A stretch of DNA of 64,000 nucleotides, taken from assembly GCA_032718865.1 (NCBI GenBank), contig JALUTQ010000003.1, forward strand, positions 1,270,001-1,334,000, written 5' to 3'. Below the pieces are notes generated by a model. The model worked only from the letters and a program-made list of their open reading frames with translations, ran no database searches and had not been told where the DNA came from. A program made the translations under genes and the position numbers. This document shows, piece after piece, positions 42,886-53,128 of this stretch (positions within the stretch are counted from its first letter, which is position 1; every line of letters begins with the position of its first letter). Source of the stretch: Tilletia caries (lineage: Eukaryota; Basidiomycota; Exobasidiomycetes; Tilletiales; Tilletiaceae).

Positions 42886-43952
42886 GCGTCAGTCATCGCT
42901 GATCGCATCTCAGGATCGTGAGCGGGCCCACCTTTTTTTCCTGTTTCCGGGTTTCAAGCTCATTGTGCTTATCACTTCCTTCATTAATCATCCTGCTCTT
43001 GATTTCCTTTTTTTTCAATCAGTCTTCAATCTCCGTCGTACTTGCGCTTTCGCTTTGAGATACTGCACCCCCGCCGCCCGCGCTTGCGATCTGCTGGCTC
43101 CGTGCGACTTGGGTGACGGACATGACAGCAACGGCGGAACGAGGGATGTTAAGCTCTGTAATTCACAGATCCCCCTTTTCTTCTTTCTCCTCCTCCTCCT
43201 CCGATCTCTGGACCCTAGATCCCTGCCATACCAGAAAGCTGGTTTATTGAGCCTTCCCATCTAGCACATCACTTAAAACATATCATTCTACCACCATCCT
43301 TGTTTGTAAGTCAAAACTAAGACCTTGTATCGATCTCCAGGTTTCGGAACACATTTTCGAACACCGTTTTGCTCGCAATCAAGAACTGGCACTGATCCCT
43401 AGGTTCGAATCACGATACTGGCAAGTGGCAAACCACAAACAAAACGTCGCCGTGGCGTAGGTCATTGACTACACATGACGCATGCGCTTTGCACATTGGT
43501 GATTGGACTCCTGTGCTGCACTTAACACCCTGTTGTTTCATCGCTGAGAAGCTGCCGAGACAACGTCGCCGCATCGGTACCTCTCAAAAATCAAATTTGA
43601 ATGATTAGGTAGTTTATCATGTTCATGCTAGCAAAACGGGTAACCAATGGTCGCCTTACTACATGAAATGGAACGCCGAGACGTGATGGCTCTCGAGACG
43701 GGCCCTCCCTAGATTTCCTGAATCTCCATCGTCCTTCTGATACTGTTTTTTTTTAGTGCCGGTCAGACGGCATGAACGCCCAGGAGAACTGTTCCGTAAG
43801 AAGGGAAGGGTGATCCTCTCCGCGATTGCACCTGAAGCGGTCAAGCATCCTGTGGGATGATTTTATAGTGGAGTTACAGACCCCTTGGCAGCATCAGTTT
43901 TTCTGCGTTCCGCCAACTGATAGCTGATCTGAGACCCAGACTCAAACATCAG
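42886..43952. other. No gene recognised; possible LTR scrap near 43257
   Basis: CCCATCTAGCACATCAC at 43259-43275 repeats the outer end of the LTR at 35414-35431, so a related LTR edge may lie here. Nothing else was recognised. Confidence 0.3.
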
Positions 43953-45240
43953 GTGTCAGGTACGAGAGCGTTCTTACAGACACAACGTTTCGAGTCTTGG
44001 AAGTTGGAACGGTACTATCTGTGCATTTCTGGTATATTTTTTGTGCCTTTGGGGCTTTGGGCAGCTAGATTCCAATCCTCTGGGCCGTCCTCCGAAATCA
44101 AAAAAGAGAAGGACTTTGCGCAGCACTTCTACTACATGTTCGAGTGTCTGACCGCTAATGGTCTGAAACGGGAGGAGGTAGAGAATAAGTTGGCTTCTGT
44201 GGTGAACTTTTTATTGGTCCAGCGCAACGGGTTTAAAAAGGCCTATGCTCGCTGGCGAATTAATTTTACTAGCCTGGCCGACTTAGCGAAGTCGCCCGGG
44301 ACGCTGAAATTGCCAGCTTTGAAACTTTTGCAGCTTCACTGCTAAAGGATTGCCTGTTTCGCTTCATCAGGCAGTGAAACGGGTTTAAACATCGGCAATT
44401 CTGTATGCGTTACGATGCAGGACGCGTCTATGTCTCTTATCAACGCTGCCATAGCTGCGAAAACCGAAGCTGTTCTGCACAAAACGTTCGCGTCGCTCTT
44501 CAACAAGTTTTCCGAGTGTACGGAATGGTTGGCATGGTGGCTGCAGTGTGATACTGCATGCGTGATCTTCCGTTCTGTAAAAAAGATGGACGATGCCATA
44601 CGGGACCGAATCACTTACATCTTTGCATTGGAGAACAAGCACTCAATATATTGTTTGTGCTGGGAAACGAATATGGATACAGGATATCAACACCGGGTCG
44701 CAGTGTTTTCAGGATTCAGCGGAGCGTCTGGCGGATGAGTGCGCAGCGAAGAAGTCGGGGATTGCTACGAGGTACAAGGACCAAGCAGACAAGAGGCAAA
44801 AGGGGCGGAAGCGCATTGCGACTGATCCTTCTGAGGGCTACGAAAACGGTCAAAGAGCTCCGGAATTTGCTGCGGATTTGAAGAAGGTGGCAAAGGCGCA
44901 GTCAGCACAGGTAAGAGCGAAGCAACACGCAGCAGCACTTTCCTTTAAACTATGCATATTGTAGCATACACTTGCATTATCGGCGAATCTTCCTTAGAGT
45001 TCGCCTTTAGCTGTTTGCTGGTTTCGATTACACGGGCGCACAGAGACTCAGGGGAAGACGATCGGTGTAGCATCAATATAGAAAGGTTCAACCGCAGGAA
45101 AGGGCTAACGCTTCCCCTTGCTTGCATTATTGAAACAAAGCCACTGGCAATTATTAAACATCTTGATATAGACGCTTGTAGAAAATGCCGAAAGCACTGC
45201 CTAGGTAGGCTTGCTGCTGTGTGCGCTGAGACCTGAGACG
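43953..45240 (+). pseudogene. Unknown ORFs between two inverted MITEs
   Basis: Plus frames in succession. 43953-44345 includes KDFAQHFYYMFECLTANGLK, REEVENKLASVVNFLLVQRN and FKKAYARWRINFTSLADLAK. 44415-44738 includes SLINAAIAAKTEAVLHKTFA and RSVKKMDDAIRDRITYIFAL. 44593-44964 includes DECAAKKSGIATRYKDQADK and EFAADLKKVAKAQSAQ followed by a GTAAGA donor. They look like protein of one helical, charged gene broken by shifts or introns. No family recognised. The low codon-position order and lower GC differ from the genes at 10-16 kb. Confidence 0.35.
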
Positions 45241-45403
45241 TGTGTTACATTACAAGCGCTCTGGAAGTCATGTTTTCTGCCTTCCTGAGGTGCAAGGAGG
45301 AGTGGCTGTCACTGAGGGACTGAATGGTTTAGGGGGTGGTCTCAGCATTCTCACAGCGTCCTTAGAGCTGAGAAAGTGCCTCCGGTCTCAAGCCCCTGCT
45401 GGC

Positions 45404-46145
45404 CAAGGCTCGGCAACTTACCAACTTACCTAACTGCAACTGCGGGTAAGTTAACTTAATCTAGTTAAACTGTGACTAAACTGCGGGCGGCGGAGCCTCC
45501 GGAAAAATTAAGTCAACTTAAACTGTATGGGCCCGGACACGGTAACTTATAGTCACTAGAAGTTGCCGTTCGCAAGACGAAGATTTGACCCAACTTACAG
45601 TTACTCACAGCTACTTACAGTGCAAACTTATAGCTACTTATAGTTACTTACAGTTACTTAAAGATACTCACAGTGCGCACAGTAACTAATCACAAGTATA
45701 GTAGTCAACTATTAATAACTGTATCCAGTAACTAACAATAACTGGAACAATTAACTATTAACAACTGTGCCCACAGTAACTAATAATAACTGTAACAAGT
45801 AACTAAAAATAACTAAAAAGCATGAGTCTTTGGAGGTAGTCAAGAGAGGAAACATGTACGAGCGAGCTTGGAGGCGGCAAAATACGTGCCTAAGGGCAAA
45901 CTGGAATAGTACCAGACATCTTGAGGAAGATACCGCGTGAATTGGGTGGCTGAGACGCGATTAAGTTACTATAAATAACTGTAAGTGACGTATAGAGACA
46001 GGCGCAAAATTAAGTTAACTGTAATGATAGTAAGTGGCTAAACTGTGACTAAACTAAACTGCGGGCGCCGGCGCCGGGCTCCAACTTAAACTAAACTTAA
46101 CTGCGGACCAAAAATGGACAACTTATAATAACTGGCCGAGCCTTG
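45404..46145. mobile_element. hAT-like MITE, CAAGGCTCGGC family (8-bp TSD)
   Basis: 742 bp. Starts CAAGGCTCGGCAACTTACC and ends GGCCGAGCCTTG, TIR CAAGGCTCGGC. Exact 8-bp duplication CTGCTGGC at 45396-45403 and 46146-46153, so hAT-type. Interior of GTAACTTA and CAGTTACTTA words, plus GGCGGCGGAGCC near 45487. Confidence 0.9.
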
Positions 46146-46153
46146 CTGCTGGC

Positions 46154-47055
46154 TGCTGCTCAGCAGAATAAAACATCAGTGCCTCTCGAGATATAGTTAT
46201 TGAATACGACATTCAGCAAAAGATGGTATGAGCCCGAGGAACATGGTAACTAGGCGTGGATCGGTCGAATCATAGCGGAGGAGATGCAGTTCAGGTGCAG
46301 GCTTTCTTTGCTTTGGGGAGCAAGAAATGTCCAATTGCGAGGCTAGCCAAAAGTATGTGTCTCAGCCTCGTTTTAGCCACTGCCACCTGGGGTTGCTGAG
46401 CGAGGCGGGAAACGATTACTCGGTCAATTCCAACGCTCTGGCTTTCTCACAGCGTCCGGCTGCTGTGAAGAGCAGGTCCTCTCAGCTGAGACTAGGGCGG
46501 TGTCCCCTCTCCTCTCACGCGTCGTGAGTTGCAGTCTCCACATCCTTCTCCGCTCTACCTTGATTTCTGACCCCTCTTCTCGCTCTTTCAGCAACTGTTG
46601 AGTGTTCACGTTCTGGCTTCTGCTCGGACCTCGGTCCCCCGTCTCGTTTGGTTGTCAATCATCTTTCTCGCTCCCAACGTCCCAAGGGGTCGTTTCTGCT
46701 GCTCGTCGCATCACTTCCACTCTGGCATCGTTGTCCGTCTTCCGTGGTCCCCGTACAATTATATTTGTGAGAATTCTGATCAGGGTAATCTCACAGCTCA
46801 TTTGGCATCAAAATCTCATTTCATTTCGGGAGCAGCTCTCATATCTTTGTGTGGCCAAGGTCAACACTCAGGCTCAGACTCCCCATCGCTCCCAGTAATA
46901 GATCGCTCTATACCCAGACTTCCGAAACGTCGCTCGTCTCGACACAAAGCCGTCGCTATCGCGGGAGCCGCGGTTTCTCTATATGCCGCTCGCTTCCTCA
47001 TCAAAGAAAAAGGGCACGGGCGGAAATAACTCGGTGCTACTAAGGTCACACAGTG
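46154..47055. other. No assured gene; 5' flank of Harbinger relic
   Basis: Open frames without motifs. A basic segment just before the Harbinger piece (LIKEKGHGRK near 47000) may be part of a decayed leader exon. Confidence 0.35.
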
Positions 47056-47766
47056 GCTGGCCGCGAGGAGCTCACCGGGACGCGACATGCTCGGAATGAG
47101 TGCCCCGACTTTTCGAACGTTGGAAAAGATTCTAAAGGGGTCTGGTGGGCTCATAGATGGTCGCAGCATCTCAGCCCGGGAAAAAATAGCCATCTTTCTG
47201 TACATTTGCCGCTTTGCGGCTACTTGTCGTCACTCGTCAGGCTGCGGACGTTTTTGGTTACAGACCTCTGGCACAAGGCTCAGGAAGGGAGCTTAAACTT
47301 GGGGGAGAAGCGGCTATTGGGTGACGCTGGCTTCCCCTTCAGCCCCAACCTCTTCATCCCCTACCGAGGCGTCCGTTATCACCTCAAGGAGTGCTCGGTT
47401 GGAACGCGAAGGTGAGAAACACACAGACATCCCTTTCAACCAGCGTCGTATTGTTGTGCTTATGATCTCTCCTCTCTCGCTGCTCTCCTGACTCTCCTCT
47501 CCGGCCTCGTAATACGAAAGAACTATACGATCGTCGCCATGCAGGCGCTCGGAATATGATTGAGGCTTGAGCGCAGGTTTGGAGTCATACAAGCCCGATT
47601 CGAGATCCTCGCGACAGGATGTCACTTCGACACACAGACCCAAGCCAACCTGTTCCCCGCCTTCGCCGTCATCCACAACATCATACGCAAGCAGGATCCC
47701 GACAACGACCTTTCCGCCCCGCCCCGCCCCGGCCCCCCCCCCCCCGCCTTCTTCGCGCTCAAGTAA
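47056..47766 (+). pseudogene. PIF/Harbinger transposase 2, internally deleted
   Basis: The plus frame near 47060-47240 gives DMLGMSAPTFRTLEKILKGS, LIDGRSISAREKIAIFLYIC and RFAATCRHSS, the N-terminal helical region of this family (M....F..L...L...G.+..+.I...E.+..FL). A jump removes the first part of the DDE domain. 47295-47390 gives GEKRLLGDAGFPFSPNLFIP and YRGVRYHLKE (LGDAGFP is the second catalytic box). After an intron-like or frame-shifted gap, 47560-47766 gives ERRFGVIQARFEILATGCHF and AFAVIHNIIRKQDPDND, the C-terminus (IERxFGVLKxRF). The first DGT/DDE Asp is missing. Confidence 0.75.
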
Positions 47767-47769
47767 CTC

Positions 47770-48180
47770 GGCAAGGGCGCCACCGAGACCTTCGTCTTGA
47801 TTGCCCATATCTTTGAGCGCGACAGCGATGTCTGCGATAGCGGACACAGCTGAAGGTCGCTTTCGCTTTCGTGACGGAGTAGCGATGTCCTGTAATAACA
47901 AACATATGTCTATTTCTTTCTCTCTGTGCTTTTACGCCCACAAAAGGAATGATACACTCACGTCTTCATCACCACTGTCTTCCTCCTCCTCATACTCTCC
48001 GCCCTCTTCTTGCCCGTCTTTTCTCCTCTCCTCATCCTTCTCGGGGCTCTTCCTCTTACCATCCCACGCAAAGGAGCCTGTCGCTGTGGACTGCGCACTC
48101 AGCGCGTCCACGCGCGGGTAGAGAACGAAAGTCTTGTTCCTCCACTCTTAAACTTGGCTGACGCTGCAGGCAGCCATCGA
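47770..48180 (-). pseudogene. Possible Myb/SANT-like partner gene of Harbinger
   Basis: On minus, opposite the transposase 3' end. 48118-47972 reads YPRVDALSAQSTATGSFAWD, GKRKSPEKDEERRKDGQEEG and EEEEDSGDED, then a GTGAGT donor, a CAG acceptor near 47893, and RKRKRPSAVSAIADIAVALK, DMGNQDEGLGGALAELLERE. Harbinger elements usually carry a second Myb/SANT-like gene. These tails (acidic linker, basic-helical end) would suit its C-terminus, but the Myb helices themselves were not found. Confidence 0.35.
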
Positions 48181-48246
48181 AGGAAGCACATCATATCAGT
48201 AGTCAGTACATAAAAACAAACCATTTTCTCCTGCAGTTTTGCAACC

Positions 48247-48506
48247 GAGGCTCAGCAACTATCTTCATTATGTAACTATGATAACTATATAGTTATAACT
48301 TAGTGATAACTTCACTATACTCTGGGGCCTGGGCGGCGAAGCCGCCTAGAAAAAATAGCAGCTATGACCTTTTCAGATCGGCGCGAAGTTATTAATAGAT
48401 GAAATACTCATGAAAAATCACATTTGGCTGATATAGCCACTAGATAGTCACTATGTAGTAGCTCCAGCTACTCCTGGTCACATTTAGACGCTATCTCGGT
48501 CACTCA
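48247..48506. repeat. Second copy of the 29727-type MITE, left half
   Basis: CTCAGCAACTATCTTCATTA to CGGTCACTCA parallels 29733-29982 closely, including the GGCGGCGAAGCCGCC palindrome. It is broken at the same base as the first copy, here by sequence starting CAGTGTTTCCACATACTAC. Confidence 0.7.
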
Positions 48507-48835
48507 CAGTGTTTCCACATACTACATACTGTATCGGGATATCCGTATCCTGTCACAGTAAACTGTTGCAGTACTACTTTTTGCAAACAAATACTGTATC
48601 CTGTCTGAAAGTTTGGGCGTTTGAGAAAAGGTTCTGTATCCTGTCCAAATTATCTGGCGGCATACTGCAGGATACTGCAGTATGTAAAAGGAGCGCAATG
48701 CCGTAAATCTCCTTTTTGTATGCTGCAGCATACTTGAAGGATACTGGCTTGAGCTACTGCAGTATACTGGAAGTCTGGAACTATCATGCAGTATTTTTCG
48801 TGACATATTTTCTTGTAAAATGTGATGTGGACAGG
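48507..48835. repeat. AT-rich insertion with GATACTGCAGTATG hairpins
   Basis: Begins CAGTGTTTCCAC and has several ACTGCAGTAT and TGCTGCAGCATAC palindromes near 48665-48770. Probably another MITE; the right end was not identified. It is followed at 48836 by the TATACTTTGTAACTT repeat also seen at 29400. Confidence 0.45.
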
Positions 48836-48999
48836 CCTCGGCAACTTCCCTCACTTCGTATACTTTGTAACTTGAAAGTGAGAACCAGTAGTGAAACTTA
48901 CACTATACTTTGGCCTCCGAGCCGTCGAACTTATTTAGCGTCTCATCACCCTTCCCAGTACTTTATTGAAGCCATATTCTCCCGCACCCAGTTCCGAGC

Positions 49000-49819
49000 A
49001 TGGTCACGGAGTATCAGAAACCAAAGACGGTGGAGTTTTATATCGTTAGGATCTCCCCGGCGGACCTTCTCAAGAAGTTACGAAGAACCGCCCAGGTTAC
49101 CCTCTCGAACGCTGAGTTCCTCTTCCACGATGATCGGCACTACGACTTCCTTCCGCTCACCCAGGGTCATCTGATCGTGCGGGTGGAGACCGGCTACAAG
49201 GAAGGCCTTCTCGAGGTCCAAATTCAATACCACTGTCCCGCCCTCGGAAGATTCGACCATCTTCACGACCAAACCTGTCAGTATTCCTCAGAGAACATTG
49301 GCCAAGGCGTTAGTCCTGCTCGGCTGCGACACAATTCGAGTTTCGGAGACCCTGTCGGACTGCTCGATACGACGATGGCGAGGTGATATGGCGAATCCCG
49401 ACCACCCCGAGGCCCTCTATAACACGTACGACCTCAGCATTGTCGTACCCGTGCATGACGTCGTGCTCCTTGCTCCCGTCCAGCAGGATCTTTCGCCTGA
49501 AGAGGCCATCTTGAGGCCCATGCTCGGTCCACAAGGGCTGAGCTTTGGCTCAGTCAAGCTCAACATCGTCACCGAGCATGGAGAGTGTGTTCGGGTTTCG
49601 ATTTTCCCCAAAATCGTCCGCAAACTATCGAATCTGTTCGCACCGTTCCGCGTCACGGAACCCAAGACGTACAAATCGATGCATCGCGTCAAGGAAAAAT
49701 TAGACCAGCTCTTCCACCGCTTCACAACGCTCGATGGCAGCGAGACTTCCGGTGGCGTCCGAGAGGAGGGGGTCGCCGGAGTGGGTGAAGAGTCGTTTTT
49801 AAGCTTCCCTTTCAACTAA
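49000..49819 (+). pseudogene. Unknown gene, one frame change
   Basis: ATG at 49000 (MVTEYQKPKTVEFYIVRISP) with FLFHDDRHYDFLPLTQGHLI and GYKEGLLEVQIQYHCPALGR up to about 49290. The second part is in another frame: CDTIRVSETLSDCSIRRWRG, YNTYDLSIVVPVHDVVLLAP, VKLNIVTEHGECVRVSIFPK and AFRVTEPKTYKSMHRVKEKL-type, ending at 49819 in FLSFPFN. GTCAGT...CAG at 49278-49293 could be a mini-intron but is too short to be normal, so a one-base indel is more likely. Protein-like throughout; family not recognised. Confidence 0.45.
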
Positions 49820-49918
49820 TGTCTTTAGCATCTGTCTCCATTTCAGGGGCTCGGGTAGGACACTCCATACTACCTTTGGTCGTCGAGAGGGCGAAGGTAG
49901 TATATAGGATAGGATAGT

Positions 49919-50490
49919 CAGAGGTCGGCGTGGGTATGGGTACATCTTGGGTATACCCAGTACCTACCCTGTGGGTACAGGTACGGTATTGGGTATGGGG
50001 TCCGCTATACCCAAGAGGTTGGGTATGTGGGTATGACTTGAGTATACCCACCATACCTGACCTGTACCCACCTTATATCCATCTGAATGTTCTCCCTGGT
50101 ATACGCAGGTATAACTTGGGTATACGCAGGTATATCTTGGGTACACGTAGGTATATTCTGGGTATACGCAGGTATAATCTGGGTATGCACAGGGTATTCC
50201 AGGTATACACAGAGTCTTGCTTGGGTACACTTGCATTACTTGAGTATAATTATGAAATGCAGGGTATACGGTATACCTAGGTACAAGTGTACAATCTGGG
50301 TATGTGTACAAAAAAGGTCAGAAGCCAGACAAGATGGGTATACCCAGGTATACCCAGGTTCAACGCAGGTAAACGTAGGTAAATACAATCTAAAAATGGC
50401 CAAAAAATCGGTTGATTACATAAGCAGGTATACCCTCGGTAATGGGTATGGGACCCCAGATACCCAATACCTAACCCATGCCGACCTCTG
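49919..50490. mobile_element. hAT-like MITE, CAGAGGTCGG family (8-bp TSD), nested
   Basis: 572 bp. Ends CAGAGGTCGGCGTGGGTA and, at the right, TACC..ACCCATGCCGACCTCTG. Exact 8-bp duplication AGGATAGT at 49911-49918 and 50491-50498. CAGAG fits the hAT CAGNG rule. Interior is an array of GGGTATACSCAGGTATA words at short intervals on both strands, more than ten copies. No coding. Confidence 0.9.
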
Positions 50491-50504
50491 AGGATAGTAT
50501 GGAT

Positions 50505-51156
50505 TAAGGATCTTCCCGGAGTAGATCCCCGGAGCCCGGACTCCGGGGCGGCGCTCCGCTCAGCTCCGTCTGAGATCTGGCCAGCTCCGCGCTCCGCAAA
50601 ATTTCTGGTGGTCAGCTGGCGAGCACTCCGTGCTCCGTCGAAGTCGCGGTTGCGCGCAAGAATTTACTCCGTGCTCCGTACATTTTTCACAGGTTGACTC
50701 CGTGCTCCGCAAAATAGCTCCGCGGACTCCGGGGTACTCCGTGGTGTCATGAAATGAGTCCAACATGGGCTCAGGAGAAGGTCAAATCGCTTCGAAACAG
50801 TTCATGCCCCAGAAAAGCTGAAATTCACAGTATTTTGACCTGATTCGGCCGAAAAATCCATCAAAAACCGGTCACGTGACTCAGTTTTGGCCATCACGTG
50901 ACCCACTTTCCCATCCCCGGAGTCCGTCGGACTCCGGGGTCTGCTCCGTACTCCGGGGCTTTTTTAAAAATGCAAGCAAACTCACTCCGTGCTCCGGGGC
51001 GTTGCAGTCATACCTTCGCGGAGTAGCTCCGCAAATCTAAAGCTATTAAAAATCGCTCAAATCTCGCTCCGTGCTCCGTACCCGTGCAGAGCGTCCCCCG
51101 GAGTCCGCGGAGCTCCGGGGAATCCTACTCCGGGGCCTACTCCGGGAAGATCCTTA
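50505..51156. mobile_element. hAT-like MITE, family B, full length (8-bp TSD), nested
   Basis: 652 bp. TIR TAAGGATCTTCCCGGAGTAG at both ends. Exact 8-bp duplication GTATGGAT at 50497-50504 and 51157-51164. The left duplication overlaps by two bases the right duplication of the previous element. Arms of CTCCGTGCTCCG words; middle with CACGTGA and a stretch 50749-50806 related to the Gag-like ORF. Confidence 0.92.
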
Positions 51157-51990
51157 GTATGGATAGTATGGTAGTATTTCTTATGATACTACTATACTCC
51201 AAGAAAAAAAGGGGTAGTACTATAGCATTATTATAATACTACTATGCCCCAAGCAAACTATATTATAATAGTACTAAATCTTAATGTAGGAAGAGATAAT
51301 ATACTATGGTAGTGCTATAGTAATAGGGGTTTTCGTCAGTTCCGCTTTATCTTCATAGTACGATGAGTTACTGGTAAACTTTTTCCTGCGAAATGAAACC
51401 CCCCGACATCTTCCACGTCTTTCTGGAAGAAGCGATGTGGGATATGAGATGATGGGAAAGGCCAGATGAGATGATGGGATTACGATGAGGATGAAGTGAG
51501 CCAAAAAGGTGCACCTGAGCACGTTTTTGCATTTCCGACAACGATATCGTACTCAATTGAGGGAAACACCGAATCGCCGTGTCGTACTTCATCTGGTGAG
51601 ATATCGTGGAAGTACGATTTAGCACTACAAGATCTGACGAAACCCCTTAATAGTATATGAATATTATAGTGTCACCATATACTATCGTAGAAGTATAGTA
51701 TGATTGGCAGGTAGTATAGTATATTGATGAGTAGATGTATACTATAGTGCTAATTTATACTATCGTAGGAGTATAGTATAATGTTTGGGGAGTATAGTAT
51801 ACTATAGGTATACTATAGTACTTTGAGACGACGTGCTCGGGGTCTCGGACCGAAATTGGTACTATAGTATACTATAGTCTATAACCTCCGCCAGATTTTG
51901 AAATAGTATATAGCATGTTTTCCAAAAAAAAATTCCCGGGACCCGATAGTATATAGTATGTTTTTGCAAATAGTATATATACTATAGTAT

Positions 51991-52251
51991 ATAGGAATCC
52001 CACCGGCCTGGCTTTTGAGCCAGAGTGTTCCCCAGACTTTTTGAGGGCATGAGTTTATAGAAATTAAATTATGAACGGGAAATGAAGAGTAGCAAGAAAC
52101 ATGCATGCCTTGATGACTGATGTCGCTTAATGCTTGGTCTGAATATCTTAGACTCGAATTCTGAAAAGACATGCTCAATGATGTGACCTGTCAGATGTGG
52201 ATTGCATACCTACAATAGCCCAGAAGCACAGTCAATCATTCAAATCACATA
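51991..52251. other. No gene recognised
   Basis: Short stretch with low GC. Minus-strand frame 52178-51879 shows no motif. Confidence 0.4.
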
Positions 52252-52300
52252 GACGCTCACCGCGCCTCGCTCTCAGGGTAGCTTCGCTGCCCTTCGAGCT
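52252..52300. repeat. Hairpin-bearing repeat, copy 1
   Basis: CCGCGCCTCGCTCTC followed by AGGGTAGCTTCGCTGCCCT, a stem of 8 with one mismatch, then TCGAGCT. The same 49 bases recur at 53080-53128 with three or so differences. It resembles a Helitron 3' hairpin but lacks clear CTRR here. Confidence 0.55.
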
Positions 52301-52391
52301 CTCCGCGATAATTTTCCACACAACATAGATGATGAGCAAATAGATCTCCCCAAAGGTGTAATGTTTCCTGCACCAGCACTACGACGTCAAG

Positions 52392-53076
52392 ATGGTCCTG
52401 ACGGCGGTCCCAGTCCTTTCGTTTGAAGACCCCAAGGATAGGAAGATGGTAAGTACATCATCTCAGTTGCAGAACGATTGTGACGTTTCGGAGTGATATC
52501 TGAAATCTGATATTATTTACTTCAGTTGTATTTGGGCGAGCGACTCCTCACCTTCCTTTCCGCACCACAAACACGAAGATTGGGGGAGCTTGCTGGGGAT
52601 TGAAGTCAAGCAGTCGTCAAGAGCCTTCGACAACCATCCCTGAGGTGCCAATGGACGAGGTCCTCGTCGGTATCAATAGCGACCTCAAGCCTCTGACTTC
52701 TCAGGAACGGGGCATAGTCTTCGCCCTGCGATCCGACCGCTCTTTCCTGTCCATCCGTGGGGCAACGTACGCGCAGCCCTCAACTCGGCTGCTCGGCCGT
52801 GCACCCAGCATAAAATTCGAGTCGCCAAGTTGGCTGCACCTGTCGGAGGAAGTCGAGAATGATTCCTTGCTGGCAGTATCCCAACGAGTGCTCCGTGGGC
52901 AAGAAGACAAGGAGGATCGGCAGGTGTGGAATGAAGCAGCTGAAGAGGCACGCACCCTCATCAATCAGCTCAACAGGTCTCACATCATCATCGTTCCAAC
53001 TCGAGTATCGATTTTGGCCTTGATGGCACTGTATCTGATCGGTGAGCCACAGGTCACAGTTGATAAACCAATGTAG
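52392..53076 (+). pseudogene. Unknown gene between two hairpin repeats
   Basis: Exon 1 52392-52448 (MVLTAVPVLSFEDPKDRKM), intron 52449-52525 (GTAAGT...CAG), exon 2 LYLGERLLTFLSAPQTRRLG to a stop at 52603. A second frame starts right there and is open to 53076: DEVLVGINSDLKPLTSQERG, IVFALRSDRSFLSIRGATYA and HIIIVPTRVSILALMALYLI. A one-base shift near 52595 would join both. The C-terminal IIIVPTRVSILALMALYLIG may be a membrane segment. Family unknown. Confidence 0.4.
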
Positions 53077-53079
53077 ACT

Positions 53080-53128
53080 GACGCTTACCGCGCCTCGCTC
53101 TCAGGGTAGCTTCGCTACCCTTCGAGCT
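53080..53128. repeat. Hairpin-bearing repeat, copy 2
   Basis: Same as 52252-52300. Here the hairpin is perfect (AGGGTAGC-TTC-GCTACCCT) and it is followed by TTCGAGCTAA. The last TAA also starts the next MITE. Confidence 0.55.

Larger units (their letters stand above)
49846..51990. mobile_element. AT-rich ATAGTATAC element, host of two nested MITEs
   Basis: Starts near GGGGCTCGGGTAG, followed by ACTACCTTTGGTCGTCGAGA at 49868, continued at 51165 with AGTATGGTAGTATTTCTTAT, and on through GTATACTATAGT words to about 51990. The reverse complement at 62335-62765 has the same order without the two insertions (the same words separated by only a few bases). The outer boundaries are not sure. Confidence 0.65.

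Noticed and set aside
43257..43275. Complete second LTR
   Set aside because: Only 17 bases match the LTR edge; no further similarity and no partner.
42270..46153. A single large TIR transposon with 600-bp inverted arms
   Set aside because: The right arm has its own exact 8-bp target duplication at 45396-45403 and 46146-46153, so it is an independent MITE. The left copy is truncated at its far end.
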